Source: Toxoplasma gondii ME49 (lineage: Eukaryota > Apicomplexa > Conoidasida > Eucoccidiorida > Sarcocystidae). From it: a stretch of DNA of 64,000 nt. Under the pieces are notes generated by a model, which worked only from the letters and a program-made list of their open reading frames with translations, was not told the origin of the DNA and did no database searches. Shown here one piece after another: positions 43,501-58,500 of the stretch (positions are counted from its first letter, which is position 1; each line of letters opens with the position of its first letter). The position numbers were made by a program, and so were the translations under genes. The stretch lies in NCBI RefSeq assembly GCF_000006565.2, contig NC_031480.1:2000144-2064143 (forward strand). The letters run 5' to 3'.

Positions 43501-46500
43501 GTTAGACTCGCTGTTGTTTCTCTTTGAGGTTGTCTCCGCGCTCGCAGGCTTTGTCGTTCCTTCTGCTTCTCAGCGAACCCAACGGCCAATTTGTTTTTTG
43601 CGCGGTGCTTGTGCTCGCAGGGCTGCGCTGCTGGAGATCCAAAGAGTAAGTCGTCCAAGAGTGCGGTGCGGCATTTGCTTTGCCCTGTGCCGACGAAGGA
43701 AGGAACGAAGATAGGAGAGAAAAGAGAATCATTCACGCGGTTATGTAAATTTTGGGCTGTTAGAACTGTCTCCATTTCCCCAGTAGTCCCCAAGAAACGC
43801 TGCGGCGTCCCGCATCCAGGATGCAAGGCGCGAACTACCTGCTTCACGCTTCTCGCTCTTCATTTTCAATTCAATGCCACTGCCAGGGCTGTGTTGTGGA
43901 TGTTTCCGTGGAGCTGCGGTTTGCAGAGACTCCTATTGATTCCGTTGATGCCATTTCCGAAGGGATAACTGGGCTCACTCTTATCTGGTCTCAGCGGAAG
44001 TTGCGAGGCTCCAGTAGTGCGGAGACCTGCCAGTTGATACCGATTTACATACGCGGGGACGTTCGGCCCACCGTGTGCTATTCGTGAGGAGCGTGGAACG
44101 CGTTGTGGTTCTGTCTTTCCCTATGGCGTTGGGCGGCATGCGCGTCGCTGTTTATTCTTGTCTTGTCTCCAGAAACATAAGGAGGAAGCTGTAAGTCTGC
44201 GACAGCAACGACGCGGCCGAGGTGCACGGAAATCCACATGCTTGCAGATTTGCGCTCTGCTCCAGCTCAGCAGCACATGGAACGGAGACAGACAATAAGG
44301 TAGCTGACAACACCCGCGAAACTGACGGAGTTTACCATTCAGCGCCACTTCCATTTCCTGAGATCGCGATGGCAATTGAGGAGCCGGCGAATCGGTTAGT
44401 GTTGCAGCATTTAGGGGGCCTCTCTGCACAGATGCTGTTGCGGATTGCTGGTCGACTGCAGGCAGCGGAGACGTGGATGAACGCCTACATCGTTTCCTCC
44501 ACAGAGGTTTTCTCGCCTTGCGCCAGCCGTTGAAGAGAGGATGCTTGACAAGGTCCACCCTTCGTGACACTCAGAATGCCGCGTAAAATTCAAAGAGTTG
44601 TTTCGTAACTCGCGTTTCATCTTTGATTTAACTTCTGCGCAAATGACCTTTCTCTCAGACGGTGAGTTGCACGTACTTTATCCTTTCCGTACGTGAATCA
44701 CTACATGACTGCGCCGACATAAATCTGATAGATGATCTACCCGTACGCGAACAAACAGTCCAATTTTCGACTTATCCGTCGAACATCCTGCTGCATGTTT
44801 GGACCTGTCAACGCACTAAGACGCTTGTATACTCTTGTGGCTGTGGCTTTCAGAAACTGAAGAAGGTAAGACCTGGTCGAGTTTGCTTCCGGATGAGGAC
44901 ACGACTCGGAATTCCTTGAAATCCGCCCGCGACGAGTTCCCACCGATACCGGCTTCCTGAAAGAGCGCGGAGACACTGATCACACATGCGCTCACTTCGA
45001 CCAGCATATGCTTCGCGTTTTTTTAATACTTCCATACTCGTCTGAGAGAAGAACGCGTCTATGTCTCCATTGTGCCCTTTCGTACTCCAGGAACACGAGC
45101 AGCTCGTATGTTTGGACGCAAGAACGGGGTAATATGAGTACCTAGATGGCTTCGTTGAAGACATGAATACCAAGATGTATCGGCGACGGCCTCGAGAACA
45201 CGGAGCTCGGAACGCATTTTGCTTCAACTCAAGCAGCTGGCGATGTCCGGGAGAGAAATCTTCAAAATCTCTGCGATGCGAGTGATTCAGGCAAAGGGAC
45301 GTGCGACCGGGTTTTCGGCGGCCGTCGTTCCGTGCCAATCCAGTTCCTGGCTCACATTTTGTGATGTCCGCTTTTCTTTGGGTCTCAACAAAAACCGCTG
45401 AGGGCGGGGGCGATCCGTTCACTCAGTGAACCCGTGGTCCACGAGCTAAGCAAGGCACCAGTGCAGATCGATGGAGGTCAGCGCACGCAGAGATACCAAC
45501 GCAAGTACCTGTAGACTTGCTCTCTCGCCGTCGTGTGTACGGGACCGACTGATTGAGTTCCGTTCTCTTTCTTGACATGAGTGTGTGTACAATCACGAAA
45601 GCCAGTGACGCGTAGGTACCCTATGTACTCTGCGAGATCCCTTGCGTGAGGATGCCACTTTACTGCGTGTCTTGCCGGAGGTGACCTTTTGTGAGACGAA
45701 CAAGACGATTTGGTTAGCTTCACCTTTGTTGCGGCTTGCGTCTACAGATGAAGGTGAGTAGCAGGCTAGCACAGCTGCAGATGTTTTCGTTTTCCCTCGT
45801 TACATCGGAAGCGACTTCTTGGTGCACATACCTATTGAACGTAGCATTCAGTTGTGTGTCGGAACGGATCGGAATTCCACTGCACGATTAGCCGCGCGCC
45901 GACGTTTCGAGGCTGAAACACTGCCTTTCCGTGTAGGAAGGCCTGCGATGCCCGGAAAGCAGACATCGGAACGGCTAGGGCAGACGTTCGAAACTGTTCA
46001 AAAACAGGTGACTGGTTTTCTGTCCTGTGTGTCCCCAATCAACGCCTCCGCTCCAGGAAAAGAAGGTGGTACGCGAATCAACCGACTTGCTTTCTCGTCT
46101 ACTCGGCACAGCGCCTTCTGTTCTCTGTGGCGCTGTAGGTTTTTCTTCGTGGAAAACAAGCCACCTGCAGAAGGGTCCATCTGTATTGCGCAGACCGTCA
46201 CAATCTATGCATTTGTGCGTCCGCGTTTTACCCTGGAACGCGTCTACAGAGGAGGTCGGAAGCTGTCGATTATTTGTCAACGCAAATGAGAGTGGGCAGT
46301 GACAGCGTACCTGGACCGCAGGTGCTTTCGGGGTACGGTGGACGCTCCGCCGCGACGGCTGCATGCGCAGGAATGAGGGATTTGGCGTCGTTGCCTCTGG
46401 AGAGAATCCAGGCATTGTCTGCGATTGTCGGCAACGTAATGACGAAGTCGACTTGTTGCTACATGCGTCACTGGCAAGGAGTCGTTGGTCTGACTGCGTT

Positions 46501-49500
46501 GTCGTCAAGTGGACGTGTCTGGACCGTTGAAGCTTAGAATCCAAGACAAAGATATTCTAGATGCAGACTCTTTAATTGTTTTTTTTTCGTCTCCATGGCT
46601 GAAACAACATGGAAGACGGGTCCGTGCTCTGCTTCGTATTTTGGTGTTTGCCATGTGAGAAAGTGCTCCCGCTGCCAAGCGACAGTGCATGCATGGATGT
46701 ACCATCTCTTGTCTGAGTGAAGATCCAGTTCGCATGGTAATTCTCGGTAAAACAACGCGCCTTCTTTCTGCCATGGGGGACATGCAGCTTTGTTCTGGTG
46801 TTTATTCGTCTTCGAAAATGTGTGTTTGCGTCTGCTCTTCAGCTGGAGGCCGAGGTAAGAGGACTTTGCCGCTGTAGTTGGGAGCGAGGGAGGAAACAGG
46901 GAAACGAGATGCGAAGGCTTGCGTTACGCCTGCCGTCTGGCGCAGTTTCGTGGACGCTCACGGAGAGGTCGCCGTGTGAGGCGCGCCGAACTCACTTCTG
47001 GCCACCGAAGAAGAGACACAGCAACAGAATACACATATTAGTACGAGCAACGACTATGACCTAGAAGCGTGATTTGTTTGAAAGACGGGAAGACAGAAGC
47101 CGTTGTTAAATGCAGACAGGGTTCATGTGGGTGCCGGAAATTTCTCGATGGCGAAGCTGATGCAGAAGATCTAAACAAATGTGAGTGTAAAGCTGCGTGG
47201 TTCAGACTTGACGACTACGGAAACGCAGTCACCTGTGCATGCCTCCGTCGTTTTGTGTCGATAACGTTCTTCCGTGTGACTGGACATTTGCGAAGATTTC
47301 GTCTGGTTTGGTGTGTGTGTGTGTGTTTGTTGCAACAGAAATCGGCCGCTCGCGCTCAGGCCGCAGCTGCAGCTAAGAAACCTGAGCGGAAACCAGTGAG
47401 TCTTTGCGGATTTTTGCCTTTGTCGAGCCGTTGTGTAAATCAAGGAACGACGGGGAATACACAGCGGGGGTATAGAAAAGCAGACAGATGAGACAAGGTT
47501 TTTCTTTTCTTGAGTGGCGCCACTTCAGTCTTTCGCTGTCATTTTGGCGGTGACGCGTTTTTCCTCGTCTTTCGACACTCCTATCGGAATGCCCCGTGTG
47601 AGTCGCTCGTTGTGTCTCTCTTCTGTGCTCCTTTCTCTCGTCGCTTTCGCTTCCTGCGTAAATGGAACTCCGTTTCAGCTTTACACTTTTCGTTTCGCAT
47701 GCATGTACACCTGTGCGTTCAGGAAACTGTAAGGTGCTATACGGAGCTTGCCCACCACAAAAGCAGGAGCGGAGTGACGCCTTGACCGCTGCTCTCTACA
47801 GCGACAGCAGCCTCGCTAGCCGTTGCGGCATTTTGTCAACTCGAAACCAAGCTCGAGTTCTCTTTTCGGCCAGTGCTTCTCGGCGGCAGCAGTTAGGAGG
47901 GAGCTTGGGTGTACGTACAGAAAGAGAAGGTGTCAGCTGGCCAGAAGAGAAGCTGAAAGAGCCACTACGCACTCAAAGACTCAGTTATTTCCATCTGTTC
48001 TGCCTTGTTCTTTCTCTCCAGCCTGCCGCAAAAGTGAGCTCTGCTGCCTAACCTGTAGTCGACTTCCCGCTCGCGCTTTCAGCCCCATTAGCTCGAGCGT
48101 TTTTCCTTTCCCCTGTTTCTCCGTCTTTCGATGCTTCTAAGTCCTTTCTCGCGTTTCTAGGTGAGACTCAGCGTGTGGAGATTTGCTTTCTCCTACAGAC
48201 GATGCACGGCGCCATTACGAACGCATTCTCGGTCTTGTTCGCTTCACTTCTTTTCCGCTCCTCCATTGTTTGTTCTCTTGCCTCCACGCGGCATATGTGG
48301 AACTAGGCTTTCTCTCGCGCACTGTCGATTCCCTCTCCTTTTGTTTCAGGCTGTAAGGACAAACTCGTCACTTGCTTTTGACTAGCAGCACAGGGCGATC
48401 GGATGTCTGCCTCCGTTGCTTCAGAGGGTCAGGAGAACGAAGCGTTGCCTCACATTTCTCTCCTGCTCGTTTCCTCTATCGCCTCGTGTTCCTTTTGCTG
48501 CGCCGCTTCCCACCAGGCCCGCGAGATTGTGCGTCTCCATTTCTCAGGATGGCGACTTCGTCCTCAGTTCTGGATGCTCAACCAGGTGTGGAGTGTTAAA
48601 GACGTGGAAGCCATGAAAAAGGCAGCGACACTATGCACACAGGCAGTTTGAGACCTAGCCAGATGAGTGGTGCAGCGCCATTTGCAGGACGAGGTAGCCG
48701 ACAGACCTCGCACTCGCGCCCGTCTCCTTCCGCGTACCATCGCGAGCAAGGACTACGCGATCCGTTTACTGTATGCAGACGCCTCGCATACTACTCCTAA
48801 AGGCATACACAGCACACTGAGGTTACCAGAGCATGTCCTCGTTCAGGCGAGGAGACCTCGTGCCTGTGGTATTCTGTCGATTTGCTTCCCCTCTGGTTGT
48901 GCGTCGTTCCACTGGAAAGAGAATCTGTTTTGCTTCTGTTTCCTGTCTTCAGTCGCAAGCAATCGTAAGTGCTCTCCGACTTGGCGTTGTAAGGACGCCT
49001 AGCCGAGCGGCTCTCTCTGTCCCTGAGTGGTATCGTGCGAAAAGGAAAAGTGAACGAAAGACGCTGGAATTACCAACACACTTTCGTGATCAAGTTTGAG
49101 TCATGTGCTTGACGAGATGCATCGAAAAAATATTTTGTGTAGTAAAGACGCTGAGTTCGAGATTCACAAGAGACCATACACGCGGCGAATGCATGCGTCT
49201 GGACTGTTTTGCCTTCTCCCGGAAGTGGAGGCGACAGCAAGTATCGAACTGACACGCAGTTGCCGATTTTGTCTTGACTGGATGATCTGAGAAGGCGCAC
49301 AACTCGTGAAGAGCACTTCCGCCCTATTTACCGAGAGTCAGCTGCGCGGATTTCTCGACTGAACACCAGACTGTACGTGGAGACGACGGGGAGAAGCTGT
49401 TACCTTCTGCTGCCTACAATAGAAAAGACAGTCTCTGCAGTTGCTGCGGTGGCCTTCCTCTCGACGACGAAAGCGAGGCGAAACAGCGCAGAGACCGTTT

Positions 49501-52500
49501 GCGGTAGATCTCAAAAACAGTCGAGACTGCCGCCTTTCGGGCAGAGCGGGGAAGTCGCGCTCACATCCAGCTTTCCTTCTGTCGCCTGCCAAACTGCTTT
49601 CTGTTCAGGACATCAAGCCTGTACGTTTGCGCTTTCTCTCCGACCGGTGGACACAGGTGCTTGCGCCCTTCGTAGAAACGAAGCACCGCCGATAGATAGG
49701 ACGAGGGGAGAAAACACTCGCGACTTCCGCGTCTTCCTTTCCACGTTCGGCTGAGCATCGTTTGACTCCCGGTCGTTGGGGATCAGCGTCGTGGCGGGAG
49801 TCGCCCTCTCTCGGCGCTTCATGCCTCGTGTTTTTGGTGTCAAGGTCCCCACTTGTTTCGTCGCATTTACCTCTCTGCACTTTTGTCGGCGACTTGTGTG
49901 AGCATTGGGAGTTGTTGTTAGGTGCATGTTTTCTCAGCTGCGTGAAGTAAGTCTAGATCCGCTGAGAGACGTAGCGGCCTTTTACAGACGTCGGAGGGAG
50001 AAATAGTTTTGAAAGAGATGAAGAAGACGCCCATACGAAGAAACACGAGAGAGAGAAAGACTCTGACTGTGACCGGGCTTCCCACCGTAGATTATTGTGT
50101 ACGCACCTGTGTGCCTTCAGCCCTGTCCTGCATTGTTGTGAGGCATATGAAGTATACTTTGAGGTACATGCGAACACTGTGGCATAGTTCAAACGAGTCT
50201 AGAGACAGAAGCGCATCCCTATTGCGAATTGCACGCCTTGCGAATAGCTGCTCTCCCGAGGACGTCCATTCTCTTTTTGGTCTGCTGCTTTCGAACCTCT
50301 TCAGGCCATGCGACTCGTACGCGACAGGATGATGTGACTGTGCCAGGAGGAACGGAGGTTGGGACACCACAGAAAGCAGAGTATGCGACTTTTGCGTATC
50401 AGCTTTCGGCGGAGGATAAAGCAGCGTTATGTTGAGACATGTTTGCAGAACGGAAGCTGCCCGTGTCTCTCTCGTTTCGCCTGCGTATCTGCATCCAGTA
50501 GCGTAGAGAAGGGTCACTTGACGCATTTGTTCCTATGTTGGTTTTATATCGCTGGGAGCTCAGCCAGTGCACACAGCACGCTGACTGAACTTCTTGACTT
50601 GCGGGTTTCGGGGTATCCGCTGAGTTCGTTATTTCCTTCTACAAGGTGCTTGAAATGCCCTGCGGTTGTATGGTCCTGTCTCTCACTCATTCAGTTGATC
50701 CAAGCCGTAAGTAGAGAAAGGTGCACTGCGTATCCGTCGTTGTCGCTTCATGCACCGATATGTTCGTCCACTGTGTCAATGCACACCTCAATACCTGTTT
50801 GTGCGCGGCACTAGCGCATGCCTATATGATCTATCTGCGTGTAGGGAAATTGGGACCACTGTTTTTTAAGTAGATGCGAAGTCGTCGCCACCCGCGCCCG
50901 GTTTCAAAGTGCTGAGATCGAGAGAAGAGCAGACCCCCGGCACAATAGCGAGTGTGCATGTACTCGATGGGTGCCTCTCGAGCCTCGCGAATCACGTCCT
51001 CGCAAACACACTTGGTGTGCATGCATGCGTTTTGCTTCCGCAGACCCTCTCGGTGGTAAGTCCGACGCTGCCAACCTAGCGAGCTGTTGGCAAACGGAGA
51101 GCAGAAAAGCGATGAGACTCTTCTAGAGGCAGCGAGAAGCATGCCTTGCTTTTCCGTGTGCTGTTACCTTCACTGTTCCGGATGAACACTCTCTGGTTTC
51201 ACTCGTTTTTCTGTGTTGCATCCGCAGTATGGGCGTCATGTCTCGTGCATCTTCACTTCTACACTTACACTGTCCCCGGAGTGTGTGATAAGGAATTCGT
51301 ACCGTGCGGATTGAAGATTATCTGATGTCCGGGCAGCGGGTGGAGCCATAATATGGTTTCCAGGCCTGTGACAGAAGTTCAGCGACACCGGGCTGACGGT
51401 TTCCGTAGGAGAAAAAGTTCACAATACACAGCAATGTAGAGACTGCATTTCCACTCCTCTGTCGTTTGCTTTCGGTTTCCCACACTCTCTACAGCCCCAA
51501 TTCGTAAGTGGCTTATTTCCCTGATCGCGGATTCGTAGCTCCTGACACACACATATTTGACATTTTCTTTAGACGTATCTCTAAACCTCGAGCTGCGCAT
51601 GTGAACACACACCCGTATGTATGTGTCGAAACCACGTTAAATACTGACATTAGGAAGGAGACTATACCAAAGTGAATGTCCTGATATTTGCACAGCTTGT
51701 ATGCACTTCTATACTTCTAGGAGCGCATATGTCCGCAACGGACCTCTCCATTCATGCTGCTGTGTAGATGCACACGGACGCCTTCGACGAGTTCATGCAG
51801 CTCATGTTTCTGATCGAGTGGACCAAATTGGTTTTCTGTCGTGTCTGTCACTGTCCCTGCAGCTCCAGACCATGGTAAGCCATCGTTGAAGAGCCAGAGC
51901 TTCTGTCTTGGTCCGTCGCGAAAAGAGAGCGGTTTGAGACCTAGAAGATATTTGCGTTTGAAACCGTGTGCATCCTCCGGACTTGGTTTGTGCTTCTCTT
52001 TCTGTCCCAGCCTACGGTCGTGAGTGGCCTGCTTCTAAAGAGGGTGCCAGCATAGGGAGGATGGCAAGAAAACGAAACCCTGTAGCACGCGGCAGACTTG
52101 CGCGTCCATCAGATAGACACCACACCACAACAGCTGGGACGTTTCTGTAATCTACTTTTCCGTTGCTCTCTCTGCTTAGAACTGCCTCTATATGCATTCA
52201 CTGGTCCTCTGAATTCACTTGTGTACATCCGTGTGTGTAGGGATCTAGAAGAAGTTGATGAGAAGCAGAAAGCTCAGTGCTGCAAACTTACGAAGCTCGA
52301 CTTCGAAGTGCGTCCGAGCAGAACATTTCCAATGTTTTCTATGATGCCGTGCACATTCTGCCAAAGTCCTTCGCCATATGTATCCGATTCCTGAGGGAGC
52401 CCAGCTGTTGACTGGCTTTCCTTGGTTAACCGCACAGGCGCCTTCGAGTGACCCTGAGTGGCCTTCTAGGCGGTGAAATGGAGAGGGAAGAGGCTAGAGT

Positions 52501-55500
52501 GAGGCACACCTCCACAACAAGGCTCGACGCGTTTCCCCTGTTTTTTCAGGTGCAAGGCCTTGTAAGAATCCGGAAGAAAAACAGCGCATGAGGGAGGCGC
52601 AAAGCCCTGTCCGCGTCCGAATAAAAGTTCCGTCGTCCACAAGAGGAAAACGCGTCTGAAGGAAGGGGAAGAAGGGAAGCCACTATTACCGTCCGGCGCG
52701 GCCGCAGGTGCATTTCAGCCTTTCAGAGGATAGCCCATCAAAGCTTTTTAGGCTCAGCCTAGGTCCGTTTGACATTTTCCCTTTTACGCAGAAGTTTGAC
52801 CGGAGAGAGGAACATTTCCGCCTCCTGACATTTGTCGTTTTTGCTTTCACTGCAGGCCGTAAGTTGCTGCGGTAGCTTCAGAAGCAGAATTGAGCGTTAA
52901 AAGCCGACGAAAGCGAGGAACGATCTGAGGAAAAAGATTCTGAGGGGGATTTATCTTGTGGACGACGTGACGCATGCCCAAAACTCCAGTCTGGGCTTCT
53001 TTTTCAGTTACCCTCGCCGCTCGCGTATGCGAGATTCTGGAAATCGTTGGCGTGGACTTGGGCTGGACATGTGAATCTGCTTTTTGACGACTAACCGCGT
53101 GTGAAACCTCTGCCCCTCTCGCGTCGATGAAGTAAATAGGCTGCTTCACATGGAGGAAGAAGGACCTATCCATTTGCGAGTCGACAACACCGTTAATCGA
53201 CGTGTGAATCTGTACACAAATACTCTTTTCGTCTCCGTGCTGTAAGGCTTGTACACACGCGCATGCCCATCTTTCTACGTCAGTGCAGGCACATGCCTGC
53301 AAGCGGACTATCCGACTGCCTGTTTGCAAACGGAGACTACCTCCGAGAACTTCTCTGTTCGGCTTTTGTGTTCATCGAGCATCGTCACCTCGAAATATTG
53401 AACCTAACAGATTGTAAGTTCTAGTTGCTTGCTCCTCACTTTCACTGCCGACCGAAAATCAAGCGCAGCCTCACTTAGAACATGTTGATGCTCTGAAGCT
53501 CTCGATGGGTGCGCCTTCTCTCCGGCCATGTTCTCCGCCCTCGCTACCTGCCGTTGTCTCACACCTTCCACAGGGTGTAAGTTAGAAAGATGCAGCTTAC
53601 AAGTTCGAACCTCGTGAGAGTTTAGGGAGAGTGATAGCCACATTCATCGCGCGTGCATCCCGTGAAGAAGAGTGAACTCTTCATGGCGAGGACGCGACGA
53701 CGCAGGGAGAAGAATTCACACATGCACTGAGAAACCCAAACGGAGGGGGACACCGCAAGCCTTCAACGCTCCTTGATGTTGTGAAATGGTCAAACGGTGC
53801 CTGTGTTGAGCCCAGCATTTATTCGGGGCATACCAGCATCGAATCTTCATACTTCAACTACCTGAGGACAAGGGACATTTTACTGAGGAATGCGCAGTCT
53901 CTGTTTTGGAGAGACAGCGACCGGCAACCGCGCTGTACCTGGGTTGACGATCGAGGCAACTCGGCGCCTGGTCTCGATGGGCATGTGGGCATGAAGGTGG
54001 GCACTCTTCAACCTTGTCGACCTTGTGTTATTATTTTTCCTGGGCACAGTGCCGGTGATCCGTATGAATCCCAGGCGTCGCTTTGATTCACTTTCGATAC
54101 TTTTGTTTCCCTTTCTTTTTCGCCAGTATGCGACCCTCATGGTCTTGTCGGGTGTAAGTCGCGTTGCGGAGCGAATACAGCGGGAAAAGGCAGCGAAAAG
54201 ATGATAGGACAGGTCCCGTGTTCAGCGTCCGTTGGAGCTCTTGTGGATCTTCGGGGGCCGCAGCCAGCCGTTGTGGCAGTTGATTTCGTCGAGATAAAAG
54301 GCACCTCCAGCGCGTGGCGAAGAACAGCAAACGTTTGAAGCTCCTCCGTCACTTCGCTCCCATTAACGGTCCCCTTCAGTGTGTAGCTAGCTACGTACTC
54401 ACGTATTGATGCGGAACAAGACGGCTGCGTGAATGTGTAGGCACGACTTTGAAGTTCTTTTCCACGTTTTTACAGATGCAGAGACTAATCCCTTTGCCGC
54501 CTTTGATTCTGCGTTTCTTTGTTTTCTCTCAGCTCCCCGTAAGTCACTGAGAGGCATTAACTGCTCACCCACGGTCTGCCGCTACGCGTCGTCAGCCGGG
54601 AAAGGATTTCGATGCGAAGTTCCTCTGCATACGTCGTTTACGAGCGTACCCGAAAGCTAACCCAAAACAGTGGCGACAGCTTCAGAGGAAGCCAAGTCGT
54701 GTACGACGTAGATCTTCTCTTTTGAAATGATCATGCGCTCAGGCTGTATGTCTCGTCACGCGTTGTCTGGGAGCCGGGAGCTTTCGTGTATTGCACCATG
54801 CATCGTAGCACAGGATCTGCAGTTGTTTTGCCGAACAGGGAGCTCGGTTGATCTCAGTCGAATCCGCACAGAGTTTTGCATCCTTTTCGTGAGTGTCGTG
54901 TCACCTTTGTCTCGCTGCGTGCATGTGTACTGTCATTTACGCCGACGCTTTGTGTCAACCACCTTCCGTGTAACTTGTTGATTTTCCCGGCTCTACGGCG
55001 TACTTTGATCTCAGCCTCGAAGCGTACAACAGTTCGCCTCCGTGGAGCTTCACTCTTTTTTAGTCGTGTCTTTCCTTCTGCATGCCTCTCGCACGGGTGG
55101 CACTCCCGCGTCAGAGCTTTTTAGCAACCACTGTGCGCTTGTCTGTATGCTGACCGGAAGACTGATCTTTCAGAAAGGGAAGAACAGTAGCCTGCGAGTG
55201 ACTCTCTTGTTTCTCCTTCTGTTTACAGCCGGTAAGAACTCGTCGCCTGCCCTTCTGCAGTTCGCAGCAGTCCTTGCTCAAACAGGAAAGGCGTATTACT
55301 GGGAACTGCAGAAAAGCACTGTACACCCTTTGAAGGGGTTTGTCTGTTGTGTCGGCGCGAAGCCGCCTGACGATTCCTCGTCCTGTTGTGTTCCCCCGAA
55401 TTGCTCTTCAGCTCGTAAGTTGCTGGCCTTCGTGTCGGTGGCGACACTGCAAACTCAGAAAGCAGCACGGAGGTAGACGCGTCTCTCCGTGTAGCGCGAA

Positions 55501-58500
55501 GTTTCGCTGTCAGTTTGCGCTGAGTAAATTTTCACAGTCCGGGCTACATTGCTGCCTCCGCTTTTCTGTGCACTGGATATGTGAGGGTTGAGGCAACCGA
55601 CACTGGCAAGTGTCACTGATGGCGTCGAGATTCATTTCTAACCACGGCAGCTGTCAACGACGGGGACATCAAGAGGGGACGCGCACGGCCTGTGAGAGTT
55701 TTCCATCCGAGGATTGAATCCATCGCTGTGAGAGAAAGGCGATGCGGGGAAGGAAACGCTTCTTTGCTGAAACCCCGCATCGTTCCTCTATGTTGTATTT
55801 CCGCACAGGCGGTAAGTCTCCAGACGAAAGAAAATTGAGAGATAGCGGCGCCTCGGAGCTCGCCTTGGCGAGGGTGTCCGACAAGAGTCCGCCGACAGAA
55901 AAGCTGCAAAGAGCATAAAACTGGATGCATGGTAGAAAAGGATTCAGATGTGCAATGTCAGCAACCCAGAGAAGTCATAGCGGTCTTCCCAGAGAGGCTT
56001 TCTTCTGGGCCCATAGAACTTTCATACATCCGAGCTTTTACGTGTATTTTCGTATCTGTTTACATAATGTTGACAGGCAGAGAGAGATAGATTATACGTG
56101 GGCTCCGTCTTTGTGGCTGCTAACTGTGGTAAATCAATGCGCAGGTGACTATTCACGTAGACACCTGTGAGGGTAGAAACGGCAGTTGTATCTGTGGACG
56201 AGTCACGTACTAGGAACATGGAGCTGGACATTTGACTCTGTCTGCACTTTGGTATGAAGCTAAACGGCTCTCGTGGATGATGCGCCTGCTGCCTGTCATC
56301 TTCAGCTGGTAAGTTTGCACGCCCGAGCTTCTCTCAGTTGCATTCTTTGCTCACATGCTCGTCCGCCTTGACACTCGCGACTTTCCTTTATCTACAAGAG
56401 TTCCTGCTTTGCCTCACCAACGCGACTCTGTTCTTGTCCTTTTGCACCTCTCGCAGGCGGTACGGTTCGACGACACTGGAGCAGAGAGACCATCTGTCGC
56501 GTTGCGCAGGTAGTAGCACAGAGACAGCGCGCGAACGCGGTTCAAACTATCTTTGGCTCTTGCTGCTCTCTCAGTTACCGTCGCACTGTTGAGCCGTCGT
56601 CGCCCGGCCTGGAATAAAATGCCGCTGCTGCGTTTGCCGCTTCCCCCTCTTCCACAGGCTGTAAGCACCTCAACGCTTCGCTTGCTTCTCCCTTCACTCC
56701 GTGTCTACCCAGCGAAAGACGGCATCCTCTCCTTGTCTCCTGCTGTTTGAGTGGCGTAACAGTGATCTGGGAAGAGCTGCGTCCATCGTACGACAGTCGC
56801 GGCCATCTGATTGCCGCCTGCTGTACCCTCTTGCTTGAGTTTCGGTGACTCAGCGGAATCTTTCGTTCTTCTGCTGCTTTCTATGATATCCACCGGTCGA
56901 GAGTCTCGTTTAGAGTTCTGCGGGATAGCCAGCTGGATCTCACCACTGTGTTGTCGTGGCTCTCGACATGCGCGGAGAGTCGACGAGCATGCGACGTTCG
57001 TGTATTCATGAGACTTGCTTGGAGTCTCGATGCACCCATGGTCTTTCTTTTGTCTCGCTGGCTTCGAACGCGTCATCTTCAGGCCGTAAGAATTCTCACA
57101 AAATCAGCGTTTGCTTCACGTGCAGAGCAGAGCGTCGCGCGTCTGCTCTGCGTCACCGTCTTCTTCGTTTTCGAGGCTTGGGACTTCAGCTGCTAGTGCA
57201 CAGTCTCCTCTCGTGCGTTTGCCGGGACACCTGAGCTGGATTTACAAGTTGCAGTTTATGTTCCGAACTGATCTTTTTCATTCAGTAGATTCCGCTCTTT
57301 CTCGTAGTGCCGGAAAAGCAACTCAGCACGACACTGTAGGAACTACACTATTTCAAACTTACCAGCTGTCATGGCGGCGGCTCTCGGTTCGCTGGAAAAA
57401 CATCACACTTGCGATTGTGAAGTCGACGCAGTGATGCAGGTTGACCCTCACTCCGATTGTGTCTTTTATGGTACTAATTCAGTATGTAAGTGAACGGGGG
57501 ACTTTGACGCCGCGGAAACGAATCAGGAAACTGTGGGAGAAGGGGGAGACAAAGCTGCAAAAGCGCCCGCGGCTGAATACGCAGGAGAGCTCGAGCGCTT
57601 AGGGGAAATTGTGGCGAGGATTGACGACCTCAGACCGGTGCCCGAGTTGTGCAGACAGGCGTCCGCCGGTTGTTTCGCGCGGCACATCTCTTAGACCGTC
57701 GAGTTCGCTCTAATAGCGTTGATGCTAGAATTTATAGCCTTGTCAACTCATTAGAGAGATCACTGTCCATGTCGGCATCCCGCTCTACGATCATGTCTGG
57801 GGTCTTCAGTTCGTAAGCACCGATTCGCGATATTCGTGACCCTCGACAGGTGAAGGTGAACAGGAAACGTTACACTGGACAGTTGTCGATGCCAGAACCT
57901 CTTCATGAGAAGAAGATCCATCTCTTAGTGTATCTGTATATACCTCGCCGAAGAAGTCGCACAAACGCAGCATGAACAGTGCACATATAATATGTGAAAA
58001 ACTCACCCTTTGAGAAAGGCTGGCACACGTTCTTCGACGTCCAGCGTAGGAATGTTGCCCTGACGATTGTCTTCGTGCGGATCGTTTTTGCTCCTCGTGA
58101 AGACGGTAAGTTGTGTCTCGTGGAAGGCCTCGCAAGCGTCGCTGAATGTGCACGGTCGTAGGCGCGCGCTATGAACTGTCCCGTCTCAGTTCTAGCCTTG
58201 GGTCCGAAGAACTGAGACGGAAAACGCTTTCGAGGCGCAAATGGTAGCCGCAACAGGCAGGCAGAGACCTGGGGCTTCGAACATGTTCGCTTTCAGGTGC
58301 GTTAGTCAAGTCAGCTATTGCTTAGGTTGTGGCCAAACGCAAATGTTTGGTTTTGAAGTTCTCGGCCTCCCTGTGCGGATTTGTTTCTCCTTCTCCAGAT
58401 GGTGAGTTGTTCAGAGACGAAACCGTTGTCGAAAACACAGGAGAAGCGGTCGCCAGGATTCTGCTCCGAACAGAAGAGAGGAGACACAAACCAACAGAAG

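Noticed and set aside
43821..44087. Plus-strand frame of 88 codons in an intron of the micro-exon gene
   Set aside because: No donor consistent with the flanking phases and no start context; the 18-nt exon at 44173 joins directly to 43645.
54874..54888. Possible 15-nt exon (FCILF) before GTGAGT
   Set aside because: The acceptor would be CAGAG with a poor pyrimidine tract, and neighbouring exons join sensibly without it.
58045..58105. A 61-nt exon ending at the GTAAGT donor at 58106
   Set aside because: It would leave phase 1 and break the frame of all following phase-0 exons; a 3-nt ACG exon with a weaker GAAG acceptor fits better.
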